Shown piece after piece: positions 8,219 through 17,121 of a stretch of DNA of 39,458 nucleotides. Each line of letters opens with the position of its first letter. Positions within the stretch are counted from its first letter, which is position 1. A program made the translations under genes and the position numbers. The DNA is from JAIPEI01 sp041685835 (GTDB taxonomy: Bacteria; Desulfobacterota; DSM-4660; Desulfatiglandales; HGW-15): the NCBI GenBank assembly GCA_041685835.1, contig JAWLEX010000017.1, positions 1 to 39,458 on the forward strand, written 5' to 3'. The notes beneath the pieces are model-generated. The model made no database searches. It saw only the letters and a program-made list of their open reading frames with translations, and was not told the origin of the DNA.

Positions 8219-10678
8219 CTATTGCATATAATACGGATCCACGTCCACAACAACCTTTACGGCGGTCCTGCGCGTCAGGCGAGCGATCAAATCCTCAACC
8301 CGGCCCAGGAACCGATGGAGTCTTTCCACCCGCGCGCACTTGACCAGGATCTGCCTGCGGTATCTGCCCTTGATGCGGGCTATGGGAGCTTCCACCGGCC
8401 CCAGGATCTGGATGCCGCTCCCCCCTGCATCCGTAAGACCCTGCCGGATCTCCTCCATGCCCCGCCCGAGCCTTCGAGCAACCCTCCCGGCAGCCTCGTC
8501 GCTCGTCCCTTCGACAATCAGCCTGGCCAGATGGGAAAAAGGAGGATAGCCCAACTGGGACCGAAGTTCAGTCTCCTGCCGGTAGAACGATTCAAAGTCG
8601 TGAATCCTGGCCGTTGATACGGCGTAGTGCGCCGGGGCGTAGCTCTGGACAACGACCCTCCCCGGCAGTTCTCCACGCCCCGCCCTTCCTGCGACCTGGC
8701 ACAAGAGCTGGAATGTCCGTTCCGCCGCCCGGAAATCCGGGAATCCCAGGGATGCGTCCGCGGCTATGACTCCCACCAGGGTCACCTTTGGAAAGTCGTA
8801 TCCCTTGGTGATCATCTGGGTCCCCACAAGGATGTCTATCTCACCTGCACCGAAGCGTTTCAAGAGCTTGGACGCCTCCCCTTTTCTCCGCGTCGAGTCC
8901 CGGTCCATACGGTCGATTTCCGCCTCGGGAAGGAGGCGCCGCAGCTCGCTCTCGAGACGCTCCGTCCCGAAGCCCAGGGCTCGAATCTTGCCGTTTCCGC
9001 ACGCCCGGCAGTGCTCTTCGGGCCGCATGCGGAATCCGCAGTAATGGCATGCCAGCGTGTCATCCCTCAGATGGTGAATCAGGGTCAGATCGCAGTTGGG
9101 GCAGCGGACCGCCTCCCCGCAGCGCCGGCACAGGCAGACGCGGTGAAAGCCCCTGCGGTTGAGAAAGAGCAGGGTCTGGTGCCCCCGGGCCAGATTGCTT
9201 TCAAGGGCTTCCAGCATCACGGGGCTCAGCACCCCCCCGGCCAACCCTCCACCTTTTTCCGCCTCCTTCATGTCCACCAGTTCGATGAGAGGCATGGGCC
9301 GGCTTTCAATGCGCCTGGGCATGCTGAGCATAACATACTTGCCCTTGACGGCGTTGTAGTAGGACTGGATCGAAGGGGTGCCGGAACCAAGGAGGACGAC
9401 CGCCTGCTCAACCTTGCCCCGGACCACGGCCGCATCCCTGGCCTGGTAACGGGGGGACTCCTCCTGCTTGTAGGAAAAATCGTGTTCCTCATCCACCACA
9501 ATGAGACCGGGGTTCGGCAGGGGGGCGAAAACCGCCGAACGGGCTCCTATCACCACGTCCACATCTCCACGGGCGATTCGGATCCACTGGTCGTAGCGCT
9601 CCGCTTTGCTCAATTCGCTGTGGTAAAGGGCGACGCGGTCTCCGAGACGGGAGCGGAAAACACCTTCCATGTAAATCGACAAGGAGATCTCCGGGACCAG
9701 AATAAGGGCCTGCCGGCCCAGTGCTATGGTCTCGAGTGCGGCCCTGAAATAGACCTCGGTCTTACCGCTCCCAGTAACTCCATGGAGCAGGCAGGGGGCG
9801 AAATCTCCTTTTTTAAGAAGGGCCCGGATCTCCTTAAGTGCAATCTCCTGTTGGGAGAAGAGCCCGGCCGGTTCAGTGGACGGTAAGTGTTCGCAGCCGA
9901 CCGGGGTCTTGAGTACGGGGACATCGCAGGTCATAAGGAGCCCCTTCCGGACCCACTTCCGTACCAGGTACTCCCCGTTGGAGTATTTCTTCCTCACCTC
10001 GCGGAGCCGTAAGCCGCCGGAAGAATACACCTCTTCCAGGAACGGGAACTCATTTCGGGCACTGAGGGACTCTGAACGCCTTTCGAGAAGAGATTTGAGG
10101 TCTGTCCCTTCGGACGCACGCACGAACCGCTGGACGCTGGGGCCTTTTCGGCCCCTACCCGGGCGTTTGTACTCGATGGACACCAGGCCCTTCTGCTCCA
10201 GCATTCGGACGTCTTGCAGCGGAAAGGCGGAACGCCTGCCTGGGTGGGCCCCGATCCACGCCATCATGCGGTGCTCTGTGGAAGAGACCGGAAGCTTGCC
10301 TGCAAGGGATCGGCCGCGCTCTGTCAAACGGGCCGAGAAGTATGAGCGGGACCTTCCACCGCCGGGAAGAACAGCATGGATCAGAAGGCCGATGGGGTGC
10401 ATATAGTAGTCGGCCACCCATAACAGAAAGGGAACCATGTCCGAGTGGAAAAGGGCGGAGTCGTCCTGGATTTCCAGGACCGGGCGAAGGGGTTGGTCCG
10501 GGTCCAGGGTCTCTTGGCCGAGGACATACCCAGTCACTTCTCTGCGGCCGAAAGGCACGGTGACACGGCGCCCCACCAATTCACCGCCTGGGCGCGAACC
10601 AGGAACGGCATACGAAAAGGTCTCTTTAACCGGCAGGACGACGGCCACCTGAAGGCTTATATCGGTTCGCTTACTCAA
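8219..10678 (-). CDS. priA: Primosomal protein N' (replication restart helicase PriA)
   Basis: PriA recognises stalled replication forks and reloads the replicative helicase. Homology begins at VAVVLPVKETFSYAVP, the N-terminal DNA-binding domain. The open frame extends upstream to ATG 10846 into the preceding gene, but I prefer TTG 10678 (819 residues) or GTG 10648. The helicase has Walker A GVTGSGKTEVYF, box II VVDEEHDFSYKQEESPRYQARD split around the DEEH, and the C-terminal motifs GTQMITKGYDFP and CQVAGRAGRG. A zinc-binding insert carries paired cysteines (CRRC, CPNC, CHYC, CRAC). It ends 19 bases from the convergent phosphatidyltransferase gene. It is the last gene of the minus-strand block. 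Confidence 0.95.
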   Translation of the reverse strand: MSKRTDISLQVAVVLPVKETFSYAVPGSRPGGELVGRRVTVPFGRREVTGYVLGQETLDPDQPLRPVLEIQDDSALFHSDMVPFLLWVADYYMHPIGLLIHAVLPGGGRSRSYFSARLTERGRSLAGKLPVSSTEHRMMAWIGAHPGRRSAFPLQDVRMLEQKGLVSIEYKRPGRGRKGPSVQRFVRASEGTDLKSLLERRSESLSARNEFPFLEEVYSSGGLRLREVRKKYSNGEYLVRKWVRKGLLMTCDVPVLKTPVGCEHLPSTEPAGLFSQQEIALKEIRALLKKGDFAPCLLHGVTGSGKTEVYFRAALETIALGRQALILVPEISLSIYMEGVFRSRLGDRVALYHSELSKAERYDQWIRIARGDVDVVIGARSAVFAPLPNPGLIVVDEEHDFSYKQEESPRYQARDAAVVRGKVEQAVVLLGSGTPSIQSYYNAVKGKYVMLSMPRRIESRPMPLIELVDMKEAEKGGGLAGGVLSPVMLEALESNLARGHQTLLFLNRRGFHRVCLCRRCGEAVRCPNCDLTLIHHLRDDTLACHYCGFRMRPEEHCRACGNGKIRALGFGTERLESELRRLLPEAEIDRMDRDSTRRKGEASKLLKRFGAGEIDILVGTQMITKGYDFPKVTLVGVIAADASLGFPDFRAAERTFQLLCQVAGRAGRGELPGRVVVQSYAPAHYAVSTARIHDFESFYRQETELRSQLGYPPFSHLARLIVEGTSDEAAGRVARRLGRGMEEIRQGLTDAGGSGIQILGPVEAPIARIKGRYRRQILVKCARVERLHRFLGRVEDLIARLTRRTAVKVVVDVDPYYMQ

Positions 10679-10718
10679 CGGTCTGCTGCCGGAAGCGGCG
10701 GTTCTCCGCCGGAGGGAA

Positions 10719-11492
10719 TCACCGGTCTCCGTACCTTTCCTCAAACGCCCTGATGACCCTTTCCAGCCGCTCGCTCTCCCCGCCCGTAACGGCTTCGCCT
10801 CCTTTCGACCGCTCAACCGATGGAACCCTGGGTGGGCCGGGCTCATTAGGCCGGACGTCCAAGACCGTATAAGAACCGGTCACACCGCTTGCAGCCCGAT
10901 AAAGAATCTCATGGGGGAACCATCCATCGCCGACACGCCTATAATCCTGAAAACGGATTTCCAGGATCTCCCGTCCCCGGCCGTGTTCCGGCTCAAAGCG
11001 AAGGAGGAGCGGGATGAAACGGGACTTCTCCAGCAGAATCACAGGGTCGTCCGGCATGTCCCGGCCGATCCGGTATGCGACCGTTGTGTCCAGGCGCGTG
11101 TATGCCGAGGTGTCTAGATCTACGCCCTTTCCCGCAAGAAACCGCTCGGTCCTGTGTCTTTTTCCACAGAACAGCTCCAGAAAGCCGGCACCCGGGCCGG
11201 TCCGTCCTTCCCAGGCAGGCCCCTCACGGTGACGGGCCGAATAATCGTCGTAGGAACGGAACCATACTTCAACCAGGACCGGCGCCTCTCCGGTTTCTTC
11301 CTCGCCTGTACTTTGCTCCCAGGCTATTCCCAGCGTCTCGAACCCCACCACGTTTTCGGCCATGAACTTCAGCAGTTGTTCAGGGGGTACTACGTACCCT
11401 GATGCGTCCTTGGATGAAACCGGTGCCAGAACGAGCACACACACCAAAAGAAACAGGGTCCGAAGAGCCGTCCGTCCCGCGTACGATATCAT
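10719..11492 (-). CDS. Exported LolA-like hypothetical protein
   Basis: This 257-residue protein has an N-terminal hydrophobic signal (about residues 8-27, LRTLFLLVCVLVLAPVSS). The middle part (LLLRFEPEHGRGREILEIRF, then YRRVGDGWFPHEILYRA) resembles outer-membrane lipoprotein-sorting (LolA/LolB-fold) proteins. In those a beta sheet half-barrel carries a lipid, and a question of how the slope changes a lipoprotein load is typical. The C-terminal tail is charged. Its start overlaps the plsC stop by four bases (ATGA), suggesting translational coupling with a phospholipid acyltransferase. I infer a periplasmic lipid or lipoprotein role, but the assignment rests on weak pattern similarity. Confidence 0.6.
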   Translation of the reverse strand: MISYAGRTALRTLFLLVCVLVLAPVSSKDASGYVVPPEQLLKFMAENVVGFETLGIAWEQSTGEEETGEAPVLVEVWFRSYDDYSARHREGPAWEGRTGPGAGFLELFCGKRHRTERFLAGKGVDLDTSAYTRLDTTVAYRIGRDMPDDPVILLEKSRFIPLLLRFEPEHGRGREILEIRFQDYRRVGDGWFPHEILYRAASGVTGSYTVLDVRPNEPGPPRVPSVERSKGGEAVTGGESERLERVIRAFEERYGDR

Positions 11493-12199
11493 TTCCTATC
11501 TCCCATCTGCGAACGCATGGCATCATGTGCGCGGGCCATGAGTTCGTCTACATTCTTCTTGCTGTAACCATCCAGGGAAATGGGTTTCCCAATGGTCATG
11601 CTAATCCTGCCCGGTCGAATTCGAAGGCTTCCCTTGGGAGCAACCCGATTGCTCCCATCGATGGTAACGGGCACCAGCTCGCATCCCGACTTCAGCGCAA
11701 GAAGGAACCCACCCCGCTTAAAAGACTGCAGGCGCCCGTCTTCGCTCCTGGTTCCCTCGGGGAACACCACGACTGAGGTGCCGGCCTTGATCCGCTCGGC
11801 CGCCTCATTCATGCTCTGAACGGCCTTGCGCGGGTTGGACCGGTCAATTGCGATGTACCGGGCCCGTTTCATGGTGAAGCCCAGTACAGGAATCCGCATC
11901 AGCTCCTGCTTCAACAAGAACTTGAAATCAACCGGAAGAGACGCGAGAAGTGTAAAGATATCAAAGAAACTCTGGTGGTTCGTCAGGTAGATCCTGGGAA
12001 CACGGGTGTCGATGTTCTCCTGCCCCAGGACATCAACCCGCACTCCACAGGCCCGAACAATGATCCTTGCCCAGGGCACGGCTATCATGCGGTGGATGAT
12101 CCTCCCTGTCCGATCAAACAGCATCAGAGGCATGGCCAGGGCGCAGAAAACCAGGGTATGAAGCCCAATAAACCCATTCAACAGTATTGCTCGCATCAT
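11489..12199 (-). CDS. plsC: 1-acyl-sn-glycerol-3-phosphate acyltransferase
   Basis: The enzyme adds a fatty acyl chain to lysophosphatidic acid to form phosphatidic acid, the precursor of membrane phospholipids. The protein has 236 residues, normal for PlsC, with an N-terminal membrane segment. The catalytic HX4D motif appears as NHQSFFDI. The glycerol-phosphate motif is FPEGTRSEDG, and a further block, VPVTIDGSNR, matches motif IV. It overlaps the kinase stop upstream and the LolA-like start downstream by ATGA each, so the three genes are tightly coupled. Confidence 0.92.
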   Translation of the reverse strand: MMRAILLNGFIGLHTLVFCALAMPLMLFDRTGRIIHRMIAVPWARIIVRACGVRVDVLGQENIDTRVPRIYLTNHQSFFDIFTLLASLPVDFKFLLKQELMRIPVLGFTMKRARYIAIDRSNPRKAVQSMNEAAERIKAGTSVVVFPEGTRSEDGRLQSFKRGGFLLALKSGCELVPVTIDGSNRVAPKGSLRIRPGRISMTIGKPISLDGYSKKNVDELMARAHDAMRSQMGDRK

Positions 12200-14460
12200 T
12201 GAAGAGACGACTCCTTGGGGCCGGACAGGGAGCCCTGCTCCAGGAACTCCGCCACGGGCCGCAGGGGCAGGTCGATTTCCGTGATCAGCAACCCGTGTTC
12301 CCGGAAGGCTTCCACGTGGCCCCCGTGGCGGTGAATTATAATCTTGGACAGGGGCAGATCCGGAACGCTCTCCTCGGGATTCTGCTCCAAGTGGGGGAAA
12401 AAGAACTGTTCCAGGTCGTCCTCTGATACCCGTATTCCGTTAAAGGCCAGCCGTATTCTAACGTGGTCCCGCTCAGCCCGTGAACGCACCTCCAGGGTGT
12501 CCCCTTCGGGCATGGAAACGATTGCGTGCTTTATCAACCCTTCCATTGCCTGGCTCAACCGGTCTTCATCCCCGTGAATCAAGGGCAGCCGAACGGCCAG
12601 GTCCTCGCGAATATGTATTTGCCTGGAACCGGCAAGATCCCTCATGTCGGTCACACAAAGTCGCAGAATCCTATTCACATCCACATCCGCGATATGGAGC
12701 TCAACTTTCCGAATAGAGGTGAGAAGAATATTCAGGAAGGTTTCCATGCGGGCCATCTCCTGGACAATTATCTCCGCCATTTTGCGATTCCGGTCGCCCT
12801 CGGGCAGAGTGTCCCGCAGCCGCCGTGCAAACCCGCCGGCCGATGACAGCGGGTTTCGAATCTCGTGGGCAACGCGCGCGGAAATCTCACCGAGAAGTCG
12901 AATTTCCTCGGTTCGAAGCGATCGCTCCTGGAGTTGCTTCAGCCCTGTGATGTCCATCATGATGCCGTCGATCCATCGAACCCGACCATGGTCATCCAAC
13001 GCCGGAATGGCATGGTCCAGAAAGACAAGAGGGCGGCCCTCTTTGTCCCGAACCACCCTCTCTATTCTGCACTCTCCTCCCTTTTGAAAGCAGGTCTCGA
13101 AAAGCTCCCGGAACGCATCTTCGTCGTTGCCGAGAATTTTTTCAAACCAGAACTGCTTGTCCCCGACCGCTTCCTCGATATCATATCCCAGGGCTTCAGT
13201 TACGTAGGAGTTGATGAACTCCGTGGTTCCGTCCTCCAGGACTCGGTAAACCAGAAGAGGAACGTTTTCCACCAGAGTCCGAAACTTTTCCTCCGATGCC
13301 ACGAGATCGGCCGTCCTTTCCTGGACGCGCTTCTCCAGGTTTTTCGCATAGTCCTCGATCTGCATCCGCCGCTCCATGAGCGCCGCAAGCATTCGATTGA
13401 GAGCGTTGGTCAGGGTCCCGATCTCGTCATCAAACCCGGGGTCCAGATAGCTGTCTCTCTTCTCCTCGGCGATCTCCTGTGCCCCCTGAACGATGTTTTT
13501 GATGGGCCGGATGAAAAGGATGGCCACCAGGTAGGTCAGCAGGAATGAGACTGCTATGCCCAATGCCCCGACCGTGATCATCAGGTTCCGGGTCTGTGCG
13601 AGACGCTGCCGGATGCCGGAGCGGTCCGCACTGATCTCTATTACGGCGGCTAGGTCACCGTTGTAGTCACGGACCGAACTATGCAGGACAGCTCGGTCCG
13701 GAAGACCCGGGGGCGCAACCAGGATCATTGGTTGATCGCCCTCGGCCACAGCCGGAGCAGGCTCTAAGAAGACCCGGCCCGGCTCTTCCCCGGAAACCGC
13801 GGCCATGAGCTCGAATGAACGACCCTTTATCGAGTACAGGGCGAGATCGATCCCCCAGCGCTGATGGAGCCCCAGGAGAAAAGTCTCGCCAAAGGAGTGG
13901 CCTATCTCTAAAGTCCCCAACACCTCCGCTCCCCGGAACACCGGAACAACACCCCGAATACCGAGGCCGGTCTCTCCCATTTCGAGCCCCCATACGGCTT
14001 GTCGCCGATCCAGGGACTCCCGAATCGTACCCCTGTAGGTATGGAGCACATCCCCGTAACGGGTGGGAAGATTAAGACGCAAAAAAGAGATGCCCGGCGG
14101 GACGTGGAAATGGAACTGAGAGATGTCGTAATCCGTCTTGAGACGAACATAGGTAACTGCCAAGTGTTTGTTCAGGCCGATTCGATCCCGCCCGGCCAGC
14201 ATCCGCAGGACATCAGGGTCCTCGGCAATCACCGAGGCAAGGGCAATGGCCTGCTTTCCCTTTTGCTCGAGTTCGTTTAGGAAATTACGGTGATGCAGGA
14301 GAAGCGTCCCCTGCTCCTCCTGTTTGATGAGCCGCTGTTGTGAAGTGAGTCCGATCACGGTCAGTGTCGTGGTTCCGGAGAACGCAAAGAAAAGAAATGG
14401 GATGAGGAGCTTCCACTTCAGGCTTATGCCCTGCAATCTCCGGAAGGTTCTCTCCAACAT
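12196..14460 (-). CDS. Sensor histidine kinase with double-Cache sensor, HAMP and PAS; degenerate ATPase domain
   Basis: The 754-residue membrane protein has a first membrane helix (about 17-38), a large periplasmic region (about 40-290) resembling double-Cache sensors, and a second helix (about 293-317). A HAMP linker, a coiled segment and a PAS domain (about 388-510) follow. The HisKA region keeps the phospho-accepting site in ARVAHEIRNPLSS (His about 532). The ATP-binding domain is abnormal. The N-box reads LIKHAIVSMPEG (Asn replaced by His). The G1 box reads AFNGIRVSEDD (Asp lost), and the G2 glycines are replaced by VPDLPLSK. It may not phosphorylate itself and may act as a partner or phosphatase. 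No response regulator gene is adjacent. Confidence 0.85.
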   Translation of the reverse strand: MLERTFRRLQGISLKWKLLIPFLFFAFSGTTTLTVIGLTSQQRLIKQEEQGTLLLHHRNFLNELEQKGKQAIALASVIAEDPDVLRMLAGRDRIGLNKHLAVTYVRLKTDYDISQFHFHVPPGISFLRLNLPTRYGDVLHTYRGTIRESLDRRQAVWGLEMGETGLGIRGVVPVFRGAEVLGTLEIGHSFGETFLLGLHQRWGIDLALYSIKGRSFELMAAVSGEEPGRVFLEPAPAVAEGDQPMILVAPPGLPDRAVLHSSVRDYNGDLAAVIEISADRSGIRQRLAQTRNLMITVGALGIAVSFLLTYLVAILFIRPIKNIVQGAQEIAEEKRDSYLDPGFDDEIGTLTNALNRMLAALMERRMQIEDYAKNLEKRVQERTADLVASEEKFRTLVENVPLLVYRVLEDGTTEFINSYVTEALGYDIEEAVGDKQFWFEKILGNDEDAFRELFETCFQKGGECRIERVVRDKEGRPLVFLDHAIPALDDHGRVRWIDGIMMDITGLKQLQERSLRTEEIRLLGEISARVAHEIRNPLSSAGGFARRLRDTLPEGDRNRKMAEIIVQEMARMETFLNILLTSIRKVELHIADVDVNRILRLCVTDMRDLAGSRQIHIREDLAVRLPLIHGDEDRLSQAMEGLIKHAIVSMPEGDTLEVRSRAERDHVRIRLAFNGIRVSEDDLEQFFFPHLEQNPEESVPDLPLSKIIIHRHGGHVEAFREHGLLITEIDLPLRPVAEFLEQGSLSGPKESSLQ

Positions 14461-14563
14461 GTCTGCACCGATCCGCGCTTTGAATTCCGGCGGGACTTCA
14501 AGCTGAAGAGACCCGCCTGTCTTCCTCTATCGACTCCACCCGCGTCTCCATCGGGGTCCCGGT

Positions 14564-15277
14564 CTAGATATCGGGCATAAGGCCCATATCCCGAAAAATG
14601 CGCTTCTTCCTGTCCAGCACACGGGAGCCGGGATTGACAGGCGACCAGAAATGAGGACTAGGCAAAACAGCCGCAAGCAGCGCCGCCTGGGAAGGAGTCA
14701 CCTGATCAGCCCCGACCCCGAAATAAACCCTGCATGCCGCTTCGGCGCCCATGATTCCCGTTCCCCAATCCACAGTGTTCAGGTAAATCTCCAGGATTCG
14801 CCGTTTGTCCCAGAACAGCTCCATCAGGACTGCGTAATACGCCTCAAGGACCTTGCGAATGAGTGTTCGGTCCGGCCATAGAAACACCGTCCTGGCGGTC
14901 TGCATGGTAATGGTGCTGGCCCCCCGGACCGTTCCGGCGCGAAACGCCTCTCTGAAAGCGTTCTCCAGCTCCACGAAATCGAACCCCCTATGCAACGGGA
15001 ACCTCTGATCTTCTCCCGCCATCACGGCCCTGCGAAGATGGGGGGATATCTCTTCCAGGTCGCGCCACTCGTAAAGGATACGTTCATACCCGCTGGAAGA
15101 CAGCAGGCCCTTGACCCGGCGCCAGGCCATGTTGGCGGTAAAGGGCGGGTTCACATACCGGAGCAACAGGACCTCCAGGGCCGTCAGGCCGACAAGCAAG
15201 ACGACTCCACAAACCAGGGCCTTCAGAAACCATCGGCGCAGGGCGGCTATCCGCCCGCTTTTTCTGGAGCGGCCCAT
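14564..15277 (-). CDS. mtgA: Monofunctional biosynthetic peptidoglycan transglycosylase
   Basis: This enzyme polymerises lipid II into glycan strands at the outer face of the inner membrane. The 237-residue protein has one N-terminal membrane anchor (about residues 18-40) and a glycosyltransferase 51 domain. The family motifs are all present: MAGEDQRFPLHRGFDF (catalytic Glu about 89), GASTITMQTART, RKVLEAYYA, and KRRILEIYLNTVDWG. Its position between mazG and the sensor kinase, all on the minus strand, fits an envelope-related operon. The gap to the kinase gene is about 100 bases. Confidence 0.93.
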   Translation of the reverse strand: MGRSRKSGRIAALRRWFLKALVCGVVLLVGLTALEVLLLRYVNPPFTANMAWRRVKGLLSSSGYERILYEWRDLEEISPHLRRAVMAGEDQRFPLHRGFDFVELENAFREAFRAGTVRGASTITMQTARTVFLWPDRTLIRKVLEAYYAVLMELFWDKRRILEIYLNTVDWGTGIMGAEAACRVYFGVGADQVTPSQAALLAAVLPSPHFWSPVNPGSRVLDRKKRIFRDMGLMPDI

Positions 15278-15365
15278 ATCAATACCTCGTCCTTACGGCC
15301 AACCAGGCAGCGGCACCTTTTCACGGGACGCTAAACAGGCCGGGCCCCATGTATATTGCTTCGGT

Positions 15366-16067
15366 TCAGGAAGGCGTACGATTCGCGAAACGCCGGTTGG
15401 TTTTCCTCAGAACATCCTCGGCATTAGACCCGTACCGGCCTGCAAGGCCGGCAAGATCGAAGAACAGCGCTCCGAGCCTCTCCTCCAGCGCGTCGCGATC
15501 CGCCGCAATAAGGGCCGCTTTCAGGTACTCCAGGTCTTTTTCAATATCATCCAGGTCCCCCCGGGGATCCCCAGCCACGTCGACCGCCACAGCAGCCTTC
15601 TGGTTGAGACGGTGAGCCCTGAGAAGCGCCGGCAACCCGTCGGGAACGGCGCATAAGTCATTGGCCCCGGCCTTGTCACCACGGTTTTCTTCTCGCTTGA
15701 TTTTTGCCCAGTTTTCAGCCACCTCCTCCGGCGTGTCCGCGCGCACCGAACCGAAGACGTGAGGGTGCCGGCGGATCATCTTCTCAGTGATCCCCTCCAC
15801 AACGCCCACCAGGTCAAAGGCCTTTTTCTCCTCTGCAAGCCGGGCGAGGAAGACGATTTGAAAAAGGAGATCCCCGAGCTCGCCGCAGATTTCAGGCCAC
15901 ACACCCTTCTCAACGGCATCCACGACTTCGTACGTCTCCTCCAGGAGATACATTCTGATGGTGTCTTCTGTCTGCCTCGCATCCCACGGGCACCCGTTCG
16001 GCCCACGGAGCCGGGAAACCAGGTCAGCCAGACGAGACACCTCCTCCTCCAGTCTACGGTTGTCCAT
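15366..16067 (-). CDS. mazG: Nucleoside triphosphate pyrophosphohydrolase MazG
   Basis: MazG hydrolyses nucleoside triphosphates to monophosphates and clears aberrant nucleotides. I chose ATG 16067 because homology begins there (233 residues); the frame continues to 16121. The N-terminal MazG domain is intact: GCPWDARQTEDTI, LLEETYEVVDA and ELGDLLFQIVFLARLAEE supply the acidic metal ligands. The C-terminal domain has the expected shape, but the matching acidic motifs read EKDLEYL and RLGALFF, losing the Glu and Asp of ELGD. This matters because in E. coli MazG the C-terminal domain is the active one. It overlaps the cvpA end by 14 bases. Confidence 0.9.
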   Translation of the reverse strand: MDNRRLEEEVSRLADLVSRLRGPNGCPWDARQTEDTIRMYLLEETYEVVDAVEKGVWPEICGELGDLLFQIVFLARLAEEKKAFDLVGVVEGITEKMIRRHPHVFGSVRADTPEEVAENWAKIKREENRGDKAGANDLCAVPDGLPALLRAHRLNQKAAVAVDVAGDPRGDLDDIEKDLEYLKAALIAADRDALEERLGALFFDLAGLAGRYGSNAEDVLRKTNRRFANRTPS

Positions 16068-16623
16068 GCTTTTCAGGCGTTCCCTCCATCTCATTCCGAG
16101 TTTCTTGCCCGGGCGCTCCATAAAGGCCTGAAAACCTGTTTTTCAATCCCGTTATGCGCTCCGGCGATACAATGTTTTTCAGCACTTGAAACGAAGCCGT
16201 CACCGCGGGCGCCAAGCGGGACTTTGCAACCAGGGGGGTTCCGGGGACAAGGTACACCGTGAGAATAACAATTCCAAGGTAGGATATCACCACGCCTTTG
16301 ACAACGGCTAAAGCGGCCCCGAGGGTCCGGTCCAGCCAGCCGAGAAACGTCTTCTTGAACAGCACCCGGAGTCCCCATCCCAAAAGGTTGCAAAGGATAA
16401 GGACTCCCAGGAATATCAGGGCGAAACTGACAACCGGGATAAAGGAAAGCTCAGGCAGATGCGGCCGCAACAGCGTCGTCACGTTGTTCATATACCGGAT
16501 GCCGAGCCAGATACCGAGCACGATACCGACGAGGGAGGCGGCTTCCGCCACAAAACCTCGCATGACCCCCCTGACGATCAGGAAGACCATCAACACGACG
16601 ATAATGACATCCAGGATGTTCAT
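16054..16623 (-). CDS. cvpA: CvpA family membrane protein
   Basis: CvpA-family proteins are inner-membrane proteins first linked to colicin V production; their precise function is unclear, with envelope homeostasis suggested. This one has 189 residues and four hydrophobic segments. The family opening MNILDVIIVVLMVFLIVRG is followed by RGFVAEAASLVG, and the third segment is followed by LDRTLGAALAVVKGVV, a conserved CvpA stretch. The C-terminal 50 residues are polar. It appears to be the first gene of the minus-strand block; the upstream region contains repeat copy C. Confidence 0.88.
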   Translation of the reverse strand: MNILDVIIVVLMVFLIVRGVMRGFVAEAASLVGIVLGIWLGIRYMNNVTTLLRPHLPELSFIPVVSFALIFLGVLILCNLLGWGLRVLFKKTFLGWLDRTLGAALAVVKGVVISYLGIVILTVYLVPGTPLVAKSRLAPAVTASFQVLKNIVSPERITGLKNRFSGLYGAPGQETRNEMEGTPEKHGQP

Positions 16624-16745
16624 TTCGTGGTTTTACCAGGACATCATGGATTCGTCAAGGTGAATGTCCTGCCTTGGCTGCGCCCAACATACTGGGAACA
16701 GAGGGTTTTTAGGTGTTAAAGTAACAGCGGTCAAGCTGTTGAGCT

Positions 16746-16867
16746 TCGGGCACCCTGACGGGCGCCCCATTCCGCTATCCTGCGGAATGGTCCTTGATCT
16801 TGACAAAAAATCCTCATTTCTGAACTGGAAGCTTGCCAGTGCCCGAAAAGCGTTTCCGGATGGGCAC
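16746..16867 (-). repeat. R1 intergenic repeat, copy C (with part of the insertion module)
   Basis: This copy holds the hairpin end (TGCCCGAAAAGCG, then GGATGGGCAC) and the core TCTTGACAAAAAATCCTCAT. It then has the GC-rich inverted-repeat segment also found inside copy D (CCATTCCGC..GCGGAATGG and a GGCGCCC stem). The second module seen in B and D (GCGTACTGAAGTACGC) is missing. It lies between cvpA and the HD-GYP gene. Confidence 0.75.
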
Positions 16868-16898
16868 CAGGTTATCCGGCACGGATACGAGCCACCAG

Positions 16899-16956
16899 CA
16901 CGAATCACGGCCCTTTTGTACGGACACGGACAACGGACACGAGCCACGGCCCTTTC
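16899..16956. repeat. Short direct repeat in the cvpA / HD-GYP intergenic region
   Basis: CACGAATCACGGCCCTTTT (16899-16917) recurs as CACGAGCCACGGCCCTTTC (16938-16956), with the related GGACACGGACAACGGACAC between. I see no function; it may be slippage-generated DNA. Confidence 0.6.
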
Positions 16957-17121
16957 CCCTCTAGCTCCGCCTACACCCTCACCCCGACTCTCTTTCCGGT
17001 TGTAGGCCGAATTCTTCTGTGCTAGAACCCCGGAATAGCTGCGGAATTGTCAATTAAAAAGACCCCCCTGAATCGCTCAAACGCCCTTCAGGTCAGGCAC
17101 ACCTTACACACTGGAGTCGTC

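Noticed and set aside
8627..9886. 419-codon open frame opposite priA
   Set aside because: It is the antisense shadow of the conserved PriA helicase region and its translation shows no known domain.
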